Shown here in pieces: positions 1-8,217 of a DNA stretch of 33,492 bases (positions are counted from its first letter, which is position 1; each line of letters starts with the position of its first letter). The stretch comes from Gammaproteobacteria bacterium (GTDB lineage: Bacteria > Pseudomonadota > Gammaproteobacteria > Steroidobacterales > Woeseiaceae), in assembly GCA_029863125.1 (NCBI GenBank), contig JAOTWB010000026.1, positions 1 through 33,492 of the forward strand, given 5' to 3'. Under the pieces are notes generated by a model. It worked only from the letters and a program-made list of their open reading frames with translations. It ran no database searches and had not been told where the DNA came from. Position numbers and translations under genes: made by a program.

Positions 1-201
1 GCATTTGCCGTCAGCGCGAAACCGCCCTTCCGTGGACGCGTAACCGGGCGCCGAAACCCGGTGCCACCTGCCGTCGGCGTCCGTTACCGTGACCGTCGCC
101 CGACGATCGACGGCCATGCAGACAGCGGGCGCACCGTCCAGCACGGCGTACTCGCCGCACAACACGAGCTTTCCCGGTGCACTGGCAAGCATGCCGCTCA
201 C
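1..201 (-). CDS. GHMP kinase, probably phosphomevalonate kinase (partial)
   Basis: Only the N-terminal 67 codons are inside the window; the gene runs off the left edge. The translation from the GTG at 201 begins VSGMLASAPGKLVLCGEYAV, the typical N-terminus of a GHMP-family small-molecule kinase, with the substrate-binding start (APGKLxxxGEYAVLxG). GEYAVLDG rather than GEHxVVYG resembles phosphomevalonate kinase more than mevalonate kinase, but the ATP-binding glycine-rich motif lies outside the window, so the exact kinase is inferred. GTG overlaps the stop of the upstream decarboxylase gene in a GTGA junction, which implies translational coupling; an ATG at 192 is an alternative start. The pairing with mevalonate diphosphate decarboxylase supports a mevalonate-pathway role: ATP-dependent phosphorylation of phosphomevalonate in the cytoplasm. 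Confidence 0.75.
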   Translation of the reverse strand, partial: MSGMLASAPGKLVLCGEYAVLDGAPAVCMAVDRRATVTVTDADGRWHRVSAPGYASTEGRFRADGKC

Positions 202-1160
202 GAGACATCCACGAGTCGCGCGGCATTGCCGAGACCCGTCACCATGATGTCCTTGACCCCCTCGGTTGCAGACAGCGCCGCGCGAACCTCCTGTTCGTGT
301 TCGGGCATGCAAATCGCTTTCACCTGCGGACCTGCGTCGATCGTGAAAAACACGCCGACGCCGCTGCCCTGCAGTTTGCGCACGGCCTGCAGGCAGCGCA
401 TTGTCACCGAGTTCCAGTACACGACCGGCGGGCGCGACGCCCACATGACCGAGTGCATCTTCAGGCAGTTGTGTTCGGCAACCGCTGCGAGCTGTTCGAA
501 ATCACGCCTCTGAATTGCGTCGCGCGCCGATTCGAGATCGTCATCCTGGCGTTCAACCCAGCTGGCGTAGAACGGTGACGTCCTGCGGCTTATTTCCATG
601 GCCTCGGTCGAGCCCACCGCTTTCGGTCCCGTTTCGGTGATCGCGATCACGACGGTCAGGGGCCATTGTTCGCTATCACAAATGCTGCGGACGGCAATTT
701 CGCTGTCCCTGTTCTCGAGCTCGACGAAACCGCCATACAGCGAACGCGCCGCTGATCCCGACGAGCGCCCGGCAAGGTTGGCGAGTGCGGCGACACCGAG
801 CGACTTGCCCGCGGCATGCGCAGCCGCGACCGTGATCGCTGCAAAAGCAGACGCCGACGATGCGAGACCGGCCGCAACAGGAAAGTTGCAGCGACTGATG
901 ATGCTCGCGCATGGACGAGTGCTCCCAACAACAAGGTCCAGGCAAGCCGACAGACGCGGCAACATCGCTTGATCGACGGCACCGTTCACCGTGAGCTTGT
1001 CGGCCGGCAGGCGCTCATCCAGCTCGACCTGCATTTCCGTGTAAAGGTCGCGCAGTGTGATCGAGATGGACCCGACCGCAGGCAGGTTACGCTTCAGGTC
1101 GCGCTTCCCCCAGTATTTGATGAGCGCAATGTTTGGCTGGGCGATTGCCGTTGCCCGCAT
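198..1160 (-). CDS. mvaD: Diphosphomevalonate decarboxylase
   Basis: Converts mevalonate 5-diphosphate to isopentenyl diphosphate with ATP, the last step of the mevalonate pathway. The 320-aa protein starts MRATAIAQPNIALIKYWGKR, the family hallmark. It has the GHMP ATP-loop (GLASSASAFAA), the SGSAARSLYGGF segment with the catalytic-region Arg, and near the C-terminus FTIDAGPQVK with the catalytic Asp of true decarboxylases. These argue for the classical enzyme rather than an archaeal phosphomevalonate decarboxylase or mevalonate-3-kinase. An in-frame ATG lies 22 codons upstream, but family alignment favours the start at 1160. It is coupled to the downstream GHMP kinase by GTGA and is divergent from ispA, which uses its product. 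The mevalonate route is uncommon in Gammaproteobacteria, most of which use MEP. Confidence 0.93.
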   Translation of the reverse strand: MRATAIAQPNIALIKYWGKRDLKRNLPAVGSISITLRDLYTEMQVELDERLPADKLTVNGAVDQAMLPRLSACLDLVVGSTRPCASIISRCNFPVAAGLASSASAFAAITVAAAHAAGKSLGVAALANLAGRSSGSAARSLYGGFVELENRDSEIAVRSICDSEQWPLTVVIAITETGPKAVGSTEAMEISRRTSPFYASWVERQDDDLESARDAIQRRDFEQLAAVAEHNCLKMHSVMWASRPPVVYWNSVTMRCLQAVRKLQGSGVGVFFTIDAGPQVKAICMPEHEQEVRAALSATEGVKDIMVTGLGNAARLVDVS

Positions 1161-1240
1161 GTCCAGGTCTCTCGGTGTTATCTGCCAATCAGGGACGCGG
1201 ATTATAGCCCAGCCGGGCGCGGGCACCGCCGCATAATTCC

Positions 1241-2170
1241 GTGTACGCTACATGGCTCGAAGCCCGGGGCCCGCACGCATTGCCTGACTCATTCGCAGAT
1301 CGTATTGCCGCCTACACACGTCGCGTCGATGAATGTCTCGATGCGGCACTGCCGCACCCGTCGAACAACCCGATTCGTCTGCATGAGGCGATGCGTTACG
1401 CGGTACTGAACGGCGGCAAGCGGGTCCGGCCACTGCTGGTCTATGCATCGGGCGAATGCTTTGGGGTTCACGCAGAGTTTCTCGACGCGCCCGCTGTGGC
1501 GATTGAGCTGATTCATGCATTCTCGCTGGTCCATGACGATCTTCCCGCCATGGACGACGACGAACTGCGGCGCGGCATGCCGACCGTGCACATCGAGTAC
1601 GACGAGGCCACGGCGATACTCGCGGCCGACGCGCTGCAGCCGCTGGCGTTCTCTGTGCTGGCGAAGCTGGAGGGCGTACCGGCGACCGCAAAAATCGATT
1701 TGATCCGACTGATTGCCGACGCCTGCGGTTCAACCGGCATGACCGGCGGCCAGTCAATCGACCTGGCGGCAGAAGGAAGCTCGTTAAGCGCCGAAGCGCT
1801 CGAGCTCATGTACTCGCTGAAGACCGGCGCATTGATTCACGCCGCAGTCATGTCGGCGTGCCTGCTGCGAGATGGTCTTTCCGAAGCGGATGTGCGCGCG
1901 ATCGATGCATTTGGTCGTGACATCGGCATCGCCTTCCAGATCAAGGACGATATTCTCGACATCGAGGGCGAAACGCATGTCATTGGCAAACAGGCGGGCG
2001 CCGATCAGCGGCTCGGCAAAGCCACGTACCCCGGCCTGTTTGGAGTCGAGCCGTCGCGGCGTCGTTGTGACGAACTGCTGAGCGGGGCGTTGAGCCATCT
2101 GGACCGTTTTGGTGACGACGCGGCACCGCTGGCGTGGCTCGCCCGGTTCATCGTTGAGCGAGGCCAGTAA
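1241..2170 (+). CDS. ispA: Farnesyl diphosphate synthase (polyprenyl synthetase)
   Basis: Condenses dimethylallyl and isopentenyl diphosphate to geranyl and farnesyl diphosphate, precursor of ubiquinone side chains and undecaprenyl phosphate. Family motifs are all present: NGGKRVRPLLVY, the first aspartate-rich motif VHDDLPAMDDDELRRG, MTGGQSIDL, KTGALIHAAV, and the second aspartate-rich motif FQIKDDILDIEG. The small residues before the first DDxxD fit a short-chain (C15) product. The start is uncertain. A GTG at 1241 gives 309 aa, while a TTG at 1280 gives 296 aa and aligns better with the E. coli IspA N-terminus. A CATAAT element at 1232-1237 would place transcription start inside the longer version, also favouring 1280. 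Divergent from the mevalonate genes and 4 bases ahead of dinB. Confidence 0.93.
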   Translation: MYATWLEARGPHALPDSFADRIAAYTRRVDECLDAALPHPSNNPIRLHEAMRYAVLNGGKRVRPLLVYASGECFGVHAEFLDAPAVAIELIHAFSLVHDDLPAMDDDELRRGMPTVHIEYDEATAILAADALQPLAFSVLAKLEGVPATAKIDLIRLIADACGSTGMTGGQSIDLAAEGSSLSAEALELMYSLKTGALIHAAVMSACLLRDGLSEADVRAIDAFGRDIGIAFQIKDDILDIEGETHVIGKQAGADQRLGKATYPGLFGVEPSRRRCDELLSGALSHLDRFGDDAAPLAWLARFIVERGQ

Positions 2171-2174
2171 GCGG

Positions 2175-3344
2175 ATGCCGCCGGTGCGAAGCATACTGCA
2201 CGTGGATATGGACGCGTTCTATGCGTCCGTCGAGCAGCGAGATAACCCTTCACTTCGCGGTAAACCCGTCGTCGTTGGCGGTGGCAGCAACCGCGGCGTC
2301 GTCGCAGCGGCCAGCTACGAGGCACGGGAGTACGGTATCCGTTCGGCGATGCCGATGGCCGAGGCCATGCGGCGCTGCCCCGACCTCTGCCGGGTCGAAC
2401 CGCGCATGTCTCACTACCAGTCTGTCTCCGCACAGATCTTCGCTGTTTTTCGCGAGTTCACCCCCACCGTCGAGGGCCTCTCTCTCGACGAGGCCTTTCT
2501 CGATATCACGGCCAGCGTGACCTTGTTCGGGGCGCCGGCCACGATCGCAATGGCCATCAAGCGACGAATACTCGATGAAACCGGATTGACGGCCTCGGTG
2601 GGCGTCGCCGAAAACAAGCTTGTAGCCAAGATCGCCTCGGATCTGGACAAACCCGATGCACTGACGATCGTGCGGCCCGAGGACTACGAAGTCCGGCTGG
2701 ATCCGCTGCCTGTGGCCGTGATTCCGGGAATCGGCCCCAAGACCCAAAAACTCCTCGCGGCTCGCGGCATCGGCACCGTGCGTGATTTGCGAACGGCTGA
2801 CGATCGCGTACTGGAACCCGTTTTCGGTCGATTTACTCAGAAAACGCGCGACCGCGCCTCGGGGCTCGACGAACGCCCCGTGGTCCCGTCCCGCGCCGAG
2901 AAATCCATCAGCGCAGAGCAGACCTATGACGCGGATCTTTCGAGTCGCGAGACGCTGGACCGCGAGCTGCTGCGACTGTCCGAACGCACCGCCAGCCGCT
3001 TGCGAAAATCCGGCCTGGCCGCGGGCACGGTACAAATCAAGATTCGCCGGTCCGACTTCACGACCTGCACGCGACAGCAGAGCGTCAGACCGCCGGCCAA
3101 CGGCACCGATCAGCTCTACGCCGTCGCGCGTCGACTCCTCGCAGCCTGGCTGGAGTGCAACCCCGGCGCGAAGATCCGCCTGCTCGGCGTCGGCAGCGGA
3201 AATCTCGCCCCGGCGGAGCAGCACGACCTGTTTGCGGAGGCACCGAACCAATCCGCCGCGCCGATCGACCAGACCGTTGACGAAATCCGCGGTCGATTCG
3301 GCAGCTCTTCCGTTCGCCGGGCAAGGACGTTGGACCGGCAGTGA
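2175..3344 (+). CDS. dinB: DNA polymerase IV (Y-family translesion polymerase)
   Basis: Error-prone lesion-bypass DNA polymerase, 389 aa. The start at the ATG 4 bases after the ispA stop gives MPPVRSILHVDMDAFYASVE, with the first catalytic Asp in HVDMDAFYASVEQ. The second metal-binding acidic pair is in GLSLDEAFLDI near residue 105. GVAENKLVAKIASDLDKPD and the helix-hairpin-helix IPGIGPKTQKLLAARGI follow, then the little-finger domain. The C-terminus is longer than the E. coli enzyme and ends in a polar tail; no canonical QLxLF-type beta-clamp peptide is clear, although HDLFAEAP near the end may serve. It is co-directional with ispA and probably co-transcribed. I see no convincing LexA box immediately upstream. 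Confidence 0.94.
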   Translation: MPPVRSILHVDMDAFYASVEQRDNPSLRGKPVVVGGGSNRGVVAAASYEAREYGIRSAMPMAEAMRRCPDLCRVEPRMSHYQSVSAQIFAVFREFTPTVEGLSLDEAFLDITASVTLFGAPATIAMAIKRRILDETGLTASVGVAENKLVAKIASDLDKPDALTIVRPEDYEVRLDPLPVAVIPGIGPKTQKLLAARGIGTVRDLRTADDRVLEPVFGRFTQKTRDRASGLDERPVVPSRAEKSISAEQTYDADLSSRETLDRELLRLSERTASRLRKSGLAAGTVQIKIRRSDFTTCTRQQSVRPPANGTDQLYAVARRLLAAWLECNPGAKIRLLGVGSGNLAPAEQHDLFAEAPNQSAAPIDQTVDEIRGRFGSSSVRRARTLDRQ

Positions 3345-3387
3345 TTAGGGTAGAATCGGGGGCCGGCAAAGCCCTATGCGGGGATCC

Positions 3388-5058
3388 ATGTACACCAGCT
3401 TTTTCGGCCTGAATGAAAAACCGTTTTCGATAACGCCCGACCCGCGCTACCTGTTCATGAGCGAGCGGCACGGCGAGGCGCTGGCGCACCTCGTTTACGG
3501 CGTGACCGAGAGCGGTGGTTTCGTGCAACTGACGGGCGAAGTCGGCACGGGCAAGACGACGCTGGTCCGCACGCTGCTACTCAATCGCATGCCTGACAAC
3601 GCCGACGTCGCCGTTGTAATGAACCCGCAGCTTTCGGTTCTCGAATTCCTCGCAACGATCTGTGAGGAACTCCACATCGACGTGCCGCACAACCGGGGCA
3701 GCATCAAGGCACTGACAGACGCGCTCAATCGACATCTACTCAAGACCCATGCGGAAGGCCGGCGAACCATCCTGATCGTCGATGAAGCACAGAATCTCTC
3801 GCCGGCCGTGCTGGAACAGGTGCGCCTGCTCACCAATCTCGAGACCGCGAAACAGAAACTGCTGCAGATAATCCTGATCGGGCAGCCGGAACTCCGGGAT
3901 CTGCTGGCGCGCAATGATCTCCGCCAGCTTGCACAACGAATCACGGGCCGCTACCACCTCGAACCATTGACCGCAGAAGAAACGGCGCACTACATCGAAC
4001 ATCGTCTGAAAGTCGCGGGCGCGCTCGGCGAGGTGTTCGACCACGGCGCAAAGAAAGAAACTTTCCGCCTGTCAGAGGGTGTACCGCGCCTGATCAACGT
4101 CATCTGTGACCGCGCGCTGCTCGGTGCATACAGCCGTGAGTCCCGTCGCGTCGATCGAGGGCTCATCCGTCGCGCCGCCGCCGAAGTTCGCGGACAGCTG
4201 CAGCGCTCGCCGTGGCTGCGGCCGGCCGCAATTGCAGCGGCTGTCATCGGTGTGGCGATCATCGCCGCGAGCATCTGGTCCGTAAACCGGCAGCAGAAAC
4301 CACTGCCGGCGCTGGTCGCGGACGCGCCCGCGGAAGCTGTTGCTGCCGAGCCCGCGGACGAGATGCCGGACGCGGCGCCTATCGAGCCTGCCGCGACGAG
4401 TGAATTACCCGAAGCACAGCCGACGCTGAATGAGCAGCTGCAGCTGGCCGGCGATCTGACAAACAGGGCGGCTGCTCTGACCACGTTGTTTGGCGCGTGG
4501 GGTCTCGATTACAGCAACGATGGGCAAAGCGCTTGCGCGCAGGCCAGCGAAGCGGGTCTCGCCTGCCTTTATCAGCGCGGTTCGTGGGCCGGATTGGGGC
4601 AGATGGACCGGCCGGCCTTGCTGACCCTGGTCGACAACAGCGGCGAATCCCATGATGTCGTGCTGACGGCGGTCCACGGTGCCACAGCCGAGCTGTCCAT
4701 CGGCGGCGTGTTTGTGACGCACCCGGTTGAATCGATCACGGACGCCTGGTTTGGCCAGTACCTGTTGCTGTGGCGTCCGCCGAACGGAAAGTCGGTTTCC
4801 CTCGGGCCCAATTCGCGTGGCGCCGATGTGCTTTGGCTGCGCGAAAGCCTCGCATCGATTGACGAACGGTTTGCCACACGCAGTCCGCTGTCGGACGTCT
4901 ACGATACAGAGCTCGAGCAGGTGGTCCGGACGTTCCAGCAAGCACACCGGCTCAGCGTTGACGGCGTCGCCGGACAACAAACACAAATCGTCATCAATTC
5001 GCTGCTGGCGATCGACGGCACTCCGCGCCTGAGAACGCCGATGCTGGCGCAGGACTAG
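3388..5058 (+). CDS. gspA: GspA/ExeA-type AAA ATPase with peptidoglycan-binding domain
   Basis: Inner-membrane ATPase that, with GspB, helps insert the type II secretion secretin through the cell wall. Domain order in the 556-aa protein: cytoplasmic AAA ATPase (start MYTSFFGLNEKPFSITPDPR; Walker A GEVGTGKTT about residues 51-59; Walker B ILIVDEAQNLS about 128-138), one membrane segment about 279-300, an Ala/Pro/Glu-rich linker, a C39-peptidase-like domain without an obvious catalytic Cys-His pair, and a C-terminal PG_binding_1 domain (DVLWLRESLA to DGVAGQQTQIV). An ATG at 3376 in the same frame would add four residues; I chose 3388 because ExeA proteins begin MYxxFFGL. A TTGGAC/TAGAAT pair at 3330-3356 (spacing 15) is a weak promoter candidate. 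gspB follows after 3 bases. Confidence 0.92.
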   Translation: MYTSFFGLNEKPFSITPDPRYLFMSERHGEALAHLVYGVTESGGFVQLTGEVGTGKTTLVRTLLLNRMPDNADVAVVMNPQLSVLEFLATICEELHIDVPHNRGSIKALTDALNRHLLKTHAEGRRTILIVDEAQNLSPAVLEQVRLLTNLETAKQKLLQIILIGQPELRDLLARNDLRQLAQRITGRYHLEPLTAEETAHYIEHRLKVAGALGEVFDHGAKKETFRLSEGVPRLINVICDRALLGAYSRESRRVDRGLIRRAAAEVRGQLQRSPWLRPAAIAAAVIGVAIIAASIWSVNRQQKPLPALVADAPAEAVAAEPADEMPDAAPIEPAATSELPEAQPTLNEQLQLAGDLTNRAAALTTLFGAWGLDYSNDGQSACAQASEAGLACLYQRGSWAGLGQMDRPALLTLVDNSGESHDVVLTAVHGATAELSIGGVFVTHPVESITDAWFGQYLLLWRPPNGKSVSLGPNSRGADVLWLRESLASIDERFATRSPLSDVYDTELEQVVRTFQQAHRLSVDGVAGQQTQIVINSLLAIDGTPRLRTPMLAQD

Positions 5059-5061
5059 CCA

Positions 5062-5727
5062 ATGTCATTCATACTCGACGCGCTGAAAAAATCGGAGACG
5101 GACCGCCAGCAGCAGAGCACGGCCGAATTCGCGGGAGTGCCGACGAGCAGCGCCAGCCCGGGCGTGCCGCGCTGGCTGTGGGTGCTCGGGCTGTTGCTCG
5201 CAATAAACCTGATTGTGTTGCTTGGCCTGTTTTTTCGGCCGGACGCGAAGGCCCCGCAGCGGCCGCCGATAGCGGTCTCCGAGACACGCGAAGCTGCACA
5301 CGAAGAAGCGAAGCTTGAACAACCGGCGCCTGAAGAACAGGCACAGGCCGAACCGAGTTTTGCAGAGCAGGTTGCTGTCGCAAAACAAAATGCGTCCGCG
5401 CGGCAGTCACTCGCTGCAGTTGCCCCCCAGCCGTCGCGAGCTGAGCCTGCCATAAGGCCAGGCGTCGTCTACTCCGCCCCGCCGAAGGATTCCAGGGTGC
5501 TGCCAACGATCCAGGAGCTGCGCGCCAACGGTACTGTCGCGTTGCCCGACCTGCACCTGGACATACACGTTTACAGTGACGACCCTAACGACAGGTTTGT
5601 GTTCATCAATATGTCGAAACAGCGCGAGAAATCACAGCTCGCGGAGGGGCCGGTCGTCGAGGAAATCACGCCCGAAGGTGTTGTTCTCGAATACCGCGGC
5701 ACTTCATTCCTGCTGCCGCGCGACTAG
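5062..5727 (+). CDS. gspB: General secretion pathway protein B (GspB/ExeB)
   Basis: Partner of GspA in positioning the type II secretion secretin. The 221-aa protein begins MSFILDALKKSETDRQQ, the conserved N-terminal signature of the T2SSB family. One transmembrane helix (about 38-58) is followed by a Glu/Ala/Gln-rich periplasmic linker and the C-terminal T2SSB domain, roughly 150-221 (LHLDIHVYSDDPNDRFVFIN and the VVEEITPEGVVLEYRG segment). Three bases separate it from gspA and the next gene starts within about 25 bases, so they may form one transcript. No other gsp gene is in the window, so the secretion machine itself must be encoded elsewhere, or the pair serves another envelope channel. 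Confidence 0.92.
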   Translation: MSFILDALKKSETDRQQQSTAEFAGVPTSSASPGVPRWLWVLGLLLAINLIVLLGLFFRPDAKAPQRPPIAVSETREAAHEEAKLEQPAPEEQAQAEPSFAEQVAVAKQNASARQSLAAVAPQPSRAEPAIRPGVVYSAPPKDSRVLPTIQELRANGTVALPDLHLDIHVYSDDPNDRFVFINMSKQREKSQLAEGPVVEEITPEGVVLEYRGTSFLLPRD

Positions 5728-5737
5728 AGTACGCAGC

Positions 5738-7579
5738 TTGACGAGCCCGGTGTCGAAGTACCTGGACGGCGATGCGCTCGCCGTCGCTCTGACGTCAGGC
5801 ATTCACCGGGTGATCAGCGAACAGGAGCTTTTGAACCGCATCAACGTGTTCCCGGTTGCCGACAGTGATACCGGCACTAATCTCAGTCTCACGTTGAGTG
5901 CTGCACTCGCTGTGCTCAACAGACCCGGCGAGAAACACCTGGGCACGATGCTTGCGGCGATCGCTGATGCGCTGCTCGACGGTGCGCGCGGCAATTCCGG
6001 CGCAATTGTCGCGCAGTTCTTTCAAGGCATGAGCGACTCGGCCGGTGAAATCAGCCGCTTTACGACCTATACCTTTGGCAAGGCCGTCAGCACGGGCAGC
6101 GAATACGCCCACGACGCGCTGTCGAAACCCCGCGAAGGCACGATTCTCTCGGTTATCGCCGCATTTGCAAATAGCATCGCGTACCAGGTCTCGGAGGTCC
6201 GTGAGGGTGAGTTTTCCAGCGTCCTGCAGAACGCACTGCAGGACGTTGACGAGGCGCTGGCGAATACACCCAATCAGCTCGAAGTCTTGCGGAAAGCCGG
6301 GGTCGTGGACGCCGGCGCCAAGGGATTTGCCGAACTTGTCGCCGGTATGTCCCTGTACCTCAATGACGGCACAGTCGTCCCGATGCCTGATGTCTCCATG
6401 CGATACGATATCGAACCCGCCGTGGCGTTTTCCGAAGCCGATAACGAATCCAAGTTTCGATTTTGCACCGAATGCATCGTAACTGCGCCCGAAATTAATC
6501 GACGCAAGCTGCGCGAAGCGCTCACGGTGATTGGCGACTCGTTGGTGCTCGCCGGAACAAAACGGAAAGCGAAAGTCCATATCCATGTTGACGACCCCGA
6601 CGCCGTTTTCGAGATTGCCAGGCAATTCGGCGACCTCCGGGCAGAGAAAGCCGACGACATGCATCGTCAGCAGCACAGCACACACGACAGCAGGCGTCGC
6701 TTTGCTGTAATTACAGATTCGGCAGCTGATATTCCTGACGAGGACATGGAGCGTCTCGACATTCACCTGGTCCCTTGCCGGATCCAGTTCGGCAGCCATG
6801 GTTATCTCGACAAGGTCAGCATCACGATCGATGAGTTTTATGCGGAGCTCGAGTCAAACCCCGATCACCCAACGACGTCGCAGCCGGCTCCCGGTGATTT
6901 TCGGCGGCAGTTTCAATTTCTCGCCAGTCATTTCGAAGACGTGCTGTCGATCAACCTGACAGGGGCCGTAAGCGGCACCTTTGAGGGGGCTCGATTGGCT
7001 GCGTCGAGGAGCAGTGCGCCGGAACGCATCCACGTCATCGACTCGAAGAACGCTTCTCTCGGTCAGGGCCAGCTCGCGGTACTCGCGGCGGAGTGTGCCG
7101 ATCGCGGTATTGATATCGAAACAACAATCGCTCTTGTCAATGAGCAGATTCCGCGGACACGGACCTATGCCTTGCTGCGAGACCTTCGCTATGCCGTTCG
7201 CGGCGGCCGGCTCCCGGCCTGGCTGAGAACCGTGGCCGATCTGCTGCGCCTGAAAGCAATTCTCCGTACAACCGCGGATGGACATGTCACTGTAGGCGGC
7301 TTCCAGATTGGCAGCCGCAACCGCACGACGCGTTTCGCCAAATTCATCGCCCGCCGCGCGCCCAAGAATCAGCCTATCGAGGTCGGCGTCGCGCACGCGA
7401 TTTGTGAAGAGGATGCAAGGGAACTTGCGGAGCAGATTCGTTCGCTCCTGCCCGCCGTAAAGAAACTGACACTCAGTCAACTGGGCACCGCGCTTGGTGT
7501 TCACGGAGGACCCGGAACGCTCCTTGTCTCGTTCAGTCCGCTCGTCTCAACGAACGATATCCCCCGCCGCCTCGATTAG
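5738..7579 (+). CDS. DAK2-DegV fusion protein (fatty-acid-kinase-like)
   Basis: About 613 aa with three recognisable parts. Residues ~1-200 are a DAK2/DhaL-like nucleotide-binding domain with the Mg-ATP aspartate motif NVFPVADSDTGTNLSL near 35-50. Residues ~230-320 resemble the middle domain of FakA/YloV, with a Cys in FCTEC and a His pair in KVHIHVDDP, the type of residues that bind zinc there. Residues ~322-613 are a complete DegV/FakB-like lipid-binding domain (AVITDSAADIP, TTSQPAPGDF, GAVSGTFEGA, RYAVRGGRLPAW). In Firmicutes FakA phosphorylates fatty acids held by a separate FakB; here kinase and carrier modules share one chain. TTG 5738 or GTG 5750 can be the start. The end overlaps the convergent SRAP gene by 33 bases. 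The substrate is inferred only from the families. Confidence 0.88.
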   Translation: MTSPVSKYLDGDALAVALTSGIHRVISEQELLNRINVFPVADSDTGTNLSLTLSAALAVLNRPGEKHLGTMLAAIADALLDGARGNSGAIVAQFFQGMSDSAGEISRFTTYTFGKAVSTGSEYAHDALSKPREGTILSVIAAFANSIAYQVSEVREGEFSSVLQNALQDVDEALANTPNQLEVLRKAGVVDAGAKGFAELVAGMSLYLNDGTVVPMPDVSMRYDIEPAVAFSEADNESKFRFCTECIVTAPEINRRKLREALTVIGDSLVLAGTKRKAKVHIHVDDPDAVFEIARQFGDLRAEKADDMHRQQHSTHDSRRRFAVITDSAADIPDEDMERLDIHLVPCRIQFGSHGYLDKVSITIDEFYAELESNPDHPTTSQPAPGDFRRQFQFLASHFEDVLSINLTGAVSGTFEGARLAASRSSAPERIHVIDSKNASLGQGQLAVLAAECADRGIDIETTIALVNEQIPRTRTYALLRDLRYAVRGGRLPAWLRTVADLLRLKAILRTTADGHVTVGGFQIGSRNRTTRFAKFIARRAPKNQPIEVGVAHAICEEDARELAEQIRSLLPAVKKLTLSQLGTALGVHGGPGTLLVSFSPLVSTNDIPRRLD

Positions 7580-8215
7580 CTCCCTGCCTTCGTTGCGCGC
7601 GTTGTTGACGCGTCGATCCACGGGCCACGCCTTCAGCTTCGGGGTTCTCTCCGTTGCGCGCTCCAGCAGCTCACGCGATCCGGCCAACCATTCGTCGGCC
7701 GCATCCGGCTGCATGACGACGGGCATTCGATGGTGCAGTGGCTGCATGAATTCGTTTGCACTCGTCGTTATCAGCGTTGCCGTTTGCAGGGACTCGCCGC
7801 TCTCCTTGTCATTCCAGTTTTCCCACAAGCCTGCCAGCGCGAATGGCTCTCCGCTTGCCAGTGAAATGAAATACGGTGTCTTGGTGTCGCCCTGCTTCTG
7901 CCACTCGTAGAACCCGTCGGCCAGGACAATGCAACGCCGGTGACGGAACGCGGCACGAAACGAGGGTTTTTCAGCAACCGTTTCCGCGCGCGCATTGATC
8001 ATGCGGCTTCCTATCGACGGGTCCTTCGCCCAGAAGGGCACGAGTCCCCAGCGCAACATGACGAGCTCACGCTGCTTGTTCTCGTCTTCACGAATGGCCG
8101 CGATATCCTGCATCGGCGCAATATTGTAGCGCGGCCTTGCCTCCACGGCAGTGGCTACGCCAAACAACGCAGCGGTTGCTTCAGTCGGTGAATAGAATGC
8201 AAAACGGCCGCACAT
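7547..8215 (-). CDS. SRAP-domain protein (YedK/HMCES family)
   Basis: Self-linking sensor of abasic sites in single-stranded DNA: the N-terminal cysteine forms a thiazolidine crosslink with the opened sugar. The 222-aa protein begins MCGRFAFYSP, so Cys2 becomes N-terminal after Met removal. The other catalytic residues are visible: Asn74 in INARAET, Glu104 in DGFYEW and a His in PLHHRMPVV (161/162). YNIAPMQD and MLRWGLVPFWAKD are family blocks. Length matches E. coli YedK. It starts 2 bases after the stop of the ABC permease gene, so it is likely the last gene of that minus-strand unit; I see no functional link with the exporter. Confidence 0.95.
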   Translation of the reverse strand: MCGRFAFYSPTEATAALFGVATAVEARPRYNIAPMQDIAAIREDENKQRELVMLRWGLVPFWAKDPSIGSRMINARAETVAEKPSFRAAFRHRRCIVLADGFYEWQKQGDTKTPYFISLASGEPFALAGLWENWNDKESGESLQTATLITTSANEFMQPLHHRMPVVMQPDAADEWLAGSRELLERATERTPKLKAWPVDRRVNNARNEGRELIEAAGDIVR

Positions 8216-8217
8216 GG

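Noticed and set aside
11..226. A 71-codon minus-strand open frame at the left edge
   Set aside because: It is out of frame with the GHMP kinase, whose GTG start at 201 and conserved N-terminus explain the same DNA.
2250..3251. Long open frame antisense to dinB (333 codons)
   Set aside because: High GC and codon bias create long antisense frames; the composition is Arg/Gly/Ala-rich without recognisable motifs, and dinB is unambiguous.
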